DNA of 59,525 bases. Source: Hespellia sp. (GTDB lineage Bacteria > Bacillota > Clostridia > Lachnospirales > Lachnospiraceae). Position 1 is the stretch's first letter. Each line of letters opens with the position of its first letter. A model generated the notes under the pieces. The model was given only the letters and a program-made list of their open reading frames with translations. It was not told where the DNA came from and made no database searches. The position numbers and the translations under genes were made by a program. This document shows positions 53,882-59,525 of this stretch, piece by piece. The stretch is taken from contig JAQUUC010000013.1 in NCBI GenBank assembly GCA_028694105.1, positions 1 to 59,525 of the forward strand, written 5' to 3'.

Positions 53882-55934
53882 TAAGATAGGTGGTTTTCGG
53901 GTGCACCCGGGAATGTATGAAGTCAACGGAGCGACCGCAGTAAATGGAGCGGTGAATTTCACAATTACGTCTACGCAGGCGACTTACTGTGAGCTTGTGA
54001 TTTTTCGAAGAGAAGCCAAAGAGCCGTATGCAATTCTGCCATTTCCAAAACATTATAAGATTGGCCACGTATTTTCTATGATGGTGTATGATCTGGATAT
54101 TGAAACATTTGAGTATGCCTACCGGATGGATGGCCCGCATGATCCGGCAAAGGGGATGATATTTGACCGGACCAAATATCTGCTTGATCCTTACGCGAAA
54201 GCGGTGGTCGGACAGAGCAGATGGGGAGAAAACACAAGAAATCACGACTGCTACCGGGCGAGGGTGGTGCGCCATAATTTTGACTGGGGCACGCAGGAGA
54301 GACCGGATCTTTCGATGGAAGAACTGATTATCTACGAACTGCATGTGCGTGGATTTACGAAGGATGCCTCTTCGGGTGTGGAGGCGAAGGGCACATTTGC
54401 CGGACTTCGTGAGAAGATTCCGTATCTGAAGGAGCTGGGAATCAATGCGGTGGAGATGATGCCGATCTTTGAGTTTGATGAATGTAAAGGACATAAGGGA
54501 CCGGATGGGAAGGAACTTTTGGACTATTGGGGGTATAATACGGTCTGCTTTTTTGCGCCGAATACCAGTTACGCGAAGAAGGCTGAGTACAACCGGGAAG
54601 GCAGAGAATTAAAAGAAGCCATTCAGGAACTGCATAAGAATGGAATTGAAGTAATTCTCGATGTGGTTTTTAACCATACGGCAGAAGGAAATGAGCATGG
54701 ACCGTTTTTCTCGTTTAAGGGGCTGGATAACAATGTATATTATATGCTGACTCCCGAGGGGTATTATTATAATTTCAGCGGATGCGGAAATACACTGAAC
54801 TGTAATCATCCGGTGGTCCAGGAGATGATAATGAATTGTCTGCGGTACTGGACGATTGAATACCGGGTGGACGGCTTTCGTTTTGATCTGGCATCCATTC
54901 TTGGGCGCAATGAGGACGGCTCACCAATGAGCCAGCCGCCGCTGCTTAAGAATCTTGCTTTTGATCCGATTTTAGGGAACGTGAAACTGATTGCGGAGGC
55001 GTGGGATGCCGGTGGAATGTATCAGGTGGGAAGTTTCCCGTCGTGGAACCGATGGGCGGAATGGAACGGAAAATACCGGGATGATATGAGAAGCTTTTTG
55101 AAAGGAGACGGCGGAAAACTTCATGCTGCTGCGCTTCGCATGATGGGTTCACCGGATTTGTACGATCCGGCGACCAGAGGAAGGGATGCATCTGTGAATT
55201 TCCTGAACTGTCACGATGGATTTACGCTCTATGATATGTATGCATACAATTCTAAGCATAATGAAGCAAACGGATGGAATAATTCAGACGGAGATAATAA
55301 TAATCTGAGCTGGAACTGTGGATTTGAAGGAGAGACGGATGATGCTGAGATTATGAAGCTCAGAATCCGGATGATGAAAAATGCATGTACTGCACTGCTG
55401 ATGAGCCGTGGAACGCCCATGTTTTTTGCAGGAGATGAATTTGGGAACACACAGTATGGAAATAATAATGGCTACTGTCAGGATAACCGGATTTCGTGGC
55501 TGGACTGGGAACAAAAAGAGCGGTACCAGAATTTCTATGAGTTCTATCGTTTTATGATTCATTTCCGCAAACGGAATCCGGTTATTTACGCCAACCAGAA
55601 GACTTCGGTGATTGGACTTCCGCCGATGAGTTCACATAAAGCGAATCCGTGGGATCCGGATCTGGATGCCAGTGAGCAGGGGCTGGGCGTGCTCTATGCA
55701 GGGTGTCTCTCGGATGGAACCGAGGACATTGTGTATGTATTTTTAAATACGCACTGGGAAGCACTGCAGATGCAGCTTCCGGTGATGACAAAGGGCAGCT
55801 GGCAGCTGATTGTGGATACGGCACATGAGGAGAGTGTATTGGAGGATGAGCGGATTATGCTTGAAAATGGAGATTATCTCCTGCAGCCAAGGTCGGCGAT
55901 TATATGCAAAGTTGTGTTTTCCGAAGAAAAATAA
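53868..55934 (+). CDS. glgX: Glycogen debranching enzyme (GlgX/isoamylase, GH13)
   Basis: A 688-residue alpha-1,6-glucosidase. The N-terminal CBM48-like domain (about 1-145) is followed by the GH13 barrel with DVVFNH (265-270), the nucleophile Asp340 in DGFRFD, acid/base Glu377 in LIAEAWD, and Asp450 in FLNCHD. The C-terminal beta domain ends near 688. AAGGAG lies 4 bases before the ATG. No signal peptide, so it acts inside the cell on glycogen, complementing glgC-glgD at 14-16 kb. Confidence 0.93.
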   Translation: MRKYDKIGGFRVHPGMYEVNGATAVNGAVNFTITSTQATYCELVIFRREAKEPYAILPFPKHYKIGHVFSMMVYDLDIETFEYAYRMDGPHDPAKGMIFDRTKYLLDPYAKAVVGQSRWGENTRNHDCYRARVVRHNFDWGTQERPDLSMEELIIYELHVRGFTKDASSGVEAKGTFAGLREKIPYLKELGINAVEMMPIFEFDECKGHKGPDGKELLDYWGYNTVCFFAPNTSYAKKAEYNREGRELKEAIQELHKNGIEVILDVVFNHTAEGNEHGPFFSFKGLDNNVYYMLTPEGYYYNFSGCGNTLNCNHPVVQEMIMNCLRYWTIEYRVDGFRFDLASILGRNEDGSPMSQPPLLKNLAFDPILGNVKLIAEAWDAGGMYQVGSFPSWNRWAEWNGKYRDDMRSFLKGDGGKLHAAALRMMGSPDLYDPATRGRDASVNFLNCHDGFTLYDMYAYNSKHNEANGWNNSDGDNNNLSWNCGFEGETDDAEIMKLRIRMMKNACTALLMSRGTPMFFAGDEFGNTQYGNNNGYCQDNRISWLDWEQKERYQNFYEFYRFMIHFRKRNPVIYANQKTSVIGLPPMSSHKANPWDPDLDASEQGLGVLYAGCLSDGTEDIVYVFLNTHWEALQMQLPVMTKGSWQLIVDTAHEESVLEDERIMLENGDYLLQPRSAIICKVVFSEEK

Positions 55935-56025
55935 AAAGAATGCAACAGCAGACACTTTTTTCTACTCTAATAAATAAGAATGTAAAAAAACATTCAGAAA
56001 AATGCAGGAAAGGGGGAAAACTGCA

Positions 56026-56559
56026 ATGTACGAATATGAGAATCAGTCAGAAATCTTTCTGATCAAGCGCGCGAAAAAGGGAGATACGAAAGCATTTGCG
56101 ACGCTTTACGGACGAATCTATGTGGATTTATATCGTTTTGCACTCTACACGATGCAGCACCGGCAGGACGCCGAGGATGTTGTGAGTGAGGCGGTGATGG
56201 CGGGATTTTTGAATATCCGGAACTTGAAAAAAGAAGAAGCCTTTAAGAACTGGATGTTCACCATTCTCAGCAACAAGTGTAAGAAGAAGTTCGCAGAACA
56301 GTCGCGGACGGACTGTGAATTAAAGTGCGATGACATAGGAAGCGGGCACATTCTCACGCAGGAAGAGGAGCTGGTTGGAAGTCAGGATTTACATAATGCG
56401 CTGGGACAGCTGACGCAGGGAGAACGCCTGATTGTCACACTGATTGCGATGGAAGGGTATAACAGCAGTGAAGTCGGTGAGATGCTTGGAATGAATGCAA
56501 ATACGGTTCGTTCAAAACAAAGCCGGTCCCTGGAAAAGATGAGGGCATATTTAGAGTAG
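56026..56559 (+). CDS. ECF-like RNA polymerase sigma factor
   Basis: A 177-residue sigma-70 family protein. Region 2 (about residues 15-80) contains FATLYGRIYVDLYRFALYTMQHRQDAEDVVSEAVMAGF and NWMFTILSNKCKKKF; region 4 (120-175) contains LTQGERLIVTLIAMEGYNSSEVGEMLGMNANTVRSKQSRSLEKM. The start at 56026 follows AAAGGGGG; an earlier ATG at 56002 is less likely. A hairpin GAATGT/ACATTC precedes the gene. It is followed at 11 bases by a membrane protein that could be its anti-sigma factor. Confidence 0.9.
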   Translation: MYEYENQSEIFLIKRAKKGDTKAFATLYGRIYVDLYRFALYTMQHRQDAEDVVSEAVMAGFLNIRNLKKEEAFKNWMFTILSNKCKKKFAEQSRTDCELKCDDIGSGHILTQEEELVGSQDLHNALGQLTQGERLIVTLIAMEGYNSSEVGEMLGMNANTVRSKQSRSLEKMRAYLE

Positions 56560-56570
56560 AAAGGAGCGCG

Positions 56571-58592
56571 ATGATTATGGATAAGAACTGGGAAGAGCTG
56601 CAGAAGAAGATGCGGGAAGATGTCGATCACGCCAAAATCGATGTGCCGGATGCTCTGAAGCCGGAGAATATTGAGGAAATGCTGGAAAAAAATACGCGGA
56701 AGAAATGGAAATTTGCGTATACAGGAGCTGCGGCAGCGGCATGTCTGTGTCTGATCATCGGAGGGGTGTTCGGAGGAAGATTTCTGGTGAAAAATGTGGC
56801 AAAACTGGCAGATGACGGTACGCAGGAGCAGAGCAGTACTTTCAGCGGTCTGGACGCAGATGAACCGGAGGCAGCGATCACGACAGCGAAGGATTATGAC
56901 GAGATATATGAATATCTGAAAGAGCAGGAGCAGGAAGAAGTTACGACATATGGTACGATGGAGAACGAAATGGCTGCGGATACAGCTGCAGGTGTGGCAT
57001 CGAATGCGGACGGCGCAAAGACAGGAGGCAGCGGGTATTCGGATACGAATGTCCGGCAGGAGGGTGTCGGAGAGGCGGATACCGTAAAGACGGATGGAAA
57101 TTATATCTACAGTCTCAAGGATGGAATGTATATTCAGATTGTTGATATCCGGAATCCTCAGATGGAAGTTATCAGCACGATTGATCTGTCGGATGACGGG
57201 CAGGTCAGTGAATTCTATCTGAAGGATGACAAACTGTATGTCTGCTACACAGAAGAGGTTTCGGGAGAAACAACTTCATCCGGTGGATATTACAGCTACG
57301 TGCCAAATACATGCATCAAAACATTTGACATCAGTGACCGGGAAAACCCGGAGGAGGTTGCGAAGGTATCGCAGAGCGGAAATTACTATACCATGCGCGT
57401 GTCAGGCGATTATATTTATATGATCAGCCAGTTTTATGTATATGGGGTCGGAAATGCAGGAGATGACCCGGGAACCTACATTCCACTGGTGCAGGGAAAG
57501 ACGTTGGATGCGGACCGGATCTATATGCCGGTGATGCCATCGGGCAGACAGTATACCATCATTTCCTCAATCCATATGAACCAGCCGGATGAGGTGTGTG
57601 ATACAAAGGCACTGTTATCTGCATCGGGAATGTGCTATGTGAGTACCGAGAGCATTTATATGTGTGACAGCGTGTATTCCGATTCCGCAGCGTACAATCA
57701 GACTTCCATCCGTAAAATCAACTACAAGGACGGAACGCTCACTGCAGTCGGACAGACAAAGGTATGGGGCAGTTTGAATGATTCCTTCAGCATTGATGAG
57801 TACGAGGGAAATCTTCGCATGGTGACAACTGTGATACCGCAGACGAAATATAATGATGGAATCAATCCGCTCACCACGTTGAAGGATTTTATTCGTGAAG
57901 GCAGTGCGGAGGAAGATAAATCGGACGAAGTGAAAGAAGAGAAACAGACCAACGCACTCTACATACTGGATGAAAATTTAAAACAGGTCAGTAAGCTGGA
58001 AGGTCTGGCGGAGGAGGAGCAGATTTATTCCGCAAGATTTATGGGAGATACGGCATATTTTGTGACATATAAACAGGTGGATCCATTGTTTTCCGTTGAT
58101 TTGTCCAATCCGAAGAAACCAAAGATTCTGGGTGAATTGAAGATTCCGGGATTTTCCGAATATCTGCATCCGTACAGCGAAGATCTGCTGCTCGGAATCG
58201 GGATAGATACAGATCCGGATGGAATGACAACCAATGGTGTGAAACTCTCCATGTTCGATATTTCGAATCCGGCAAGTGTGTCAGAGATTAACAAGCAGGT
58301 GCTGGAAAATGTATACGGCAGTAATGTTTTCTATGATTACAAAGCGGTTATGATTGACGGAGACAAGAATCTGATTGGATTTTCGGCATACGGGGACAGC
58401 ATGCACTATTACGTATATTCTTATGATGAGAACAGTGGATTTACCTGCCTTCTGGATCGTGAGACTGGAACGAACTGGTACGGAACTATCCGTGGAATCT
58501 ATGCCGGGAATACGCTTTACATCATTGAGGGATACGCAATTGAATCCTTTGATTTAACAACATTTGAAAAGATAGACGATATTGTGTTATAG
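56571..58592 (+). CDS. Membrane-anchored beta-propeller protein, possible anti-sigma partner
   Basis: A 673-residue protein: a charged cytoplasmic N-terminus (about 1-42), one membrane helix at ~43-66 (AYTGAAAAACLCLIIGGVFGGRF), an acidic linker, then an extracellular beta-propeller domain from about 160 on (YSDTNVRQEGVGEADTVKTDGNYIYSL is the domain's typical start). Repeated blocks with Ser-Gly-Asp-Tyr-Ile-Tyr and DISNP motifs are visible. AAAGGAG precedes ATG codons at 56571 and 56577. Its location after a sigma-factor gene suggests that the short cytoplasmic part binds the sigma factor (inference). Confidence 0.83.
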   Translation: MIMDKNWEELQKKMREDVDHAKIDVPDALKPENIEEMLEKNTRKKWKFAYTGAAAAACLCLIIGGVFGGRFLVKNVAKLADDGTQEQSSTFSGLDADEPEAAITTAKDYDEIYEYLKEQEQEEVTTYGTMENEMAADTAAGVASNADGAKTGGSGYSDTNVRQEGVGEADTVKTDGNYIYSLKDGMYIQIVDIRNPQMEVISTIDLSDDGQVSEFYLKDDKLYVCYTEEVSGETTSSGGYYSYVPNTCIKTFDISDRENPEEVAKVSQSGNYYTMRVSGDYIYMISQFYVYGVGNAGDDPGTYIPLVQGKTLDADRIYMPVMPSGRQYTIISSIHMNQPDEVCDTKALLSASGMCYVSTESIYMCDSVYSDSAAYNQTSIRKINYKDGTLTAVGQTKVWGSLNDSFSIDEYEGNLRMVTTVIPQTKYNDGINPLTTLKDFIREGSAEEDKSDEVKEEKQTNALYILDENLKQVSKLEGLAEEEQIYSARFMGDTAYFVTYKQVDPLFSVDLSNPKKPKILGELKIPGFSEYLHPYSEDLLLGIGIDTDPDGMTTNGVKLSMFDISNPASVSEINKQVLENVYGSNVFYDYKAVMIDGDKNLIGFSAYGDSMHYYVYSYDENSGFTCLLDRETGTNWYGTIRGIYAGNTLYIIEGYAIESFDLTTFEKIDDIVL

Positions 58593-58619
58593 TAAGAATA
58601 TCCAGGAGGAAATATACAC

Positions 58620-59387
58620 ATGATATTCGATACACACGCACATTATGATGACAAACAATTTGATAAAGATAGAAAAGCATTATTAGATTCAATGAAAGAA
58701 GGCGGCGTAGGCACCATTGTAAACAGTGGGGCTACGCTTTCTTCGTGTAAAAGGAGTATAGAGCTTGCCGGGCAGTATCCGTTCATGTACGCGTCGGTCG
58801 GCATACATCCGGATGAGGCTGGCTCATTGAATGAAGAGACCTTTGCATGGCTGAAAGACCAGCTGACAAACGAGAAGGTGGTCGCGGTCGGGGAGATCGG
58901 GCTGGATTATTACTGGGACAGGGAGCAGCACGATACACAGAAAAAATGGTTTATCCGGCAGCTGGGGCTGGCGCGGGACATGCAGCTGCCCGTCGTGATT
59001 CACAGCCGGGATGCGGCGGAAGATACGATGGCGGTTCTGAAGGAACACGCGGCAGATTTGAAATGTGACATTCACTGTTATTCCTATTCTCTTGAAATGG
59101 TACGGGAGTATATGAAGATGGGGTATTATATCGGCGTGGGCGGTGTGGTTACCTTCTCCAATGCGAAGAAGCTGAAGCGTGTGGTTGCAGAAGTTCCGGT
59201 GGAACGTATATTACTTGAGACGGACTGTCCGTATCTTGCACCATCACCGCACCGCGGGAAACGTAATTCTTCATTGAACCTGAAGTATGTGGCGGAGGAG
59301 ATTGGTCAGTTAAAAGGGATGAGCTGCGAGGAAGTCATTGCGCAGACAGAGAAAAATGCCCGGGAGTTTTACGGGATTGCAAAATAA
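58620..59387 (+). CDS. tatD: TatD-family metal-dependent DNase
   Basis: A 255-residue TIM-barrel hydrolase. Metal ligands are visible in FDTHAHYDD (residues 3-11), AVGEIGLDYYW, VIHSRDA, CDIHCYS and ETDCPYLAPSPHRGKRN. Family members are 3'-5' exonucleases acting in DNA repair or degradation. GGAGGAAAT precedes the ATG. It follows the propeller gene by 27 bases, possibly in the same transcript. Confidence 0.93.
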   Translation: MIFDTHAHYDDKQFDKDRKALLDSMKEGGVGTIVNSGATLSSCKRSIELAGQYPFMYASVGIHPDEAGSLNEETFAWLKDQLTNEKVVAVGEIGLDYYWDREQHDTQKKWFIRQLGLARDMQLPVVIHSRDAAEDTMAVLKEHAADLKCDIHCYSYSLEMVREYMKMGYYIGVGGVVTFSNAKKLKRVVAEVPVERILLETDCPYLAPSPHRGKRNSSLNLKYVAEEIGQLKGMSCEEVIAQTEKNAREFYGIAK

Positions 59388-59525
59388 ATGAAACAGATAA
59401 AGGAGACCAGCTATGAAAAGTCAACCATAAGTTAGCAAAAAATTAGTTTTTAATATCGGTGGTAAAAAAGGGTAACTTTAATAGAGCTCCCTAAGGGTGC
59501 TTTTTCAAAATCTATCGATATTTGT
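59388..59525. other. Window end without a recognised gene
   Basis: This stretch holds a ribosome-site-like AAAGGAG followed by a four-codon frame, and a weak hairpin (CCC-TAA-GGG with flanking AGC/GCT) before five T near 59485-59505, which may terminate the tatD transcript. I see nothing else. Confidence 0.35.

Overview
The window looks like chromosome from a Gram-positive gut anaerobe of the Clostridia, most likely Lachnospiraceae (inference from gene content, no database search). Support comes from lipoprotein lipoboxes of the form LxGC, strong AGGAGG ribosome sites with occasional GTG/TTG starts, SpoVG, a GlgC/GlgD pair, a short NadB, a T-box in front of proS, YesM/YesN-type two-component genes and a 2-hydroxyacyl-CoA dehydratase-like operon. 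I see no tRNA, rRNA, insertion sequence, prophage or CRISPR array.

Layout. 0.3-5.3 kb: ABC importer (lipoprotein, two permeases, ATPase) followed by a PHP phosphoesterase. 5.3-9.2 kb: de novo NAD operon nadA-nadB-nadC-niaR with a sigma-A promoter and a candidate NiaR operator. 9.2-13.9 kb (minus strand): helicase-loader-like dnaD and dnaC plus prs, with three DnaA boxes in front of the operon, then murC. 14.1-17.5 kb: glycogen genes glgC-glgD, spoVG, and a convergent RluA-type pseudouridine synthase. 17.7-21.7 kb: a CaCA exchanger, a protein built of ten 15-residue repeats, and T-box-controlled proS. 21.7-22.3 kb: a non-coding block with two large palindromic structures. 22.4-27.4 kb: the str operon rpsL-rpsG-fusA-tuf, with a duplicated structured spacer between its genes and a separate tuf promoter.

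27.5-38.2 kb: a MATE exporter followed by a sugar-sensing and uptake locus (membrane-anchored binding protein, YesM-like kinase, YesN-like regulator, binding lipoprotein, then a ChvE/GguA/GguB-type ABC transporter). 38.2-43.6 kb (minus strand): a six-gene operon containing a CooC-like ATPase, two 2-hydroxyacyl-CoA dehydratase-like subunits, an Fe-S activase, a tiny membrane protein and a small protein that resembles part of acetyl-CoA synthase. 43.9-48.5 kb: rpiB; a GHKL/LytTR signalling locus whose membrane sensor looks like a degenerate kinase; and, divergently, a cell-wall-anchored protein whose sorting signal is out of frame. 48.5-59.4 kb: a Cof-type HAD phosphatase, pgi, an aconitase/YbhJ-like hydratase, a 5'-truncated ArsC-like remnant, a GH13 debranching enzyme, an ECF-like sigma factor with a membrane beta-propeller protein, and a TatD-family nuclease.

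How they fit together: glgC/glgD and the debranching enzyme cover glycogen synthesis and breakdown, and pgi and rpiB link this to sugar phosphates. The sugar locus couples binding proteins to transcriptional control. The str, proS and helicase-loader regions are growth-control genes with visible cis-regulatory RNA or DNA elements. The most novel-looking signals are the 2-hydroxyacyl-CoA dehydratase/CooC/ACS-like operon, the duplicated str-operon RNA spacer, the paired giant palindromes, and the DnaA-box cluster in front of the helicase-loader operon.
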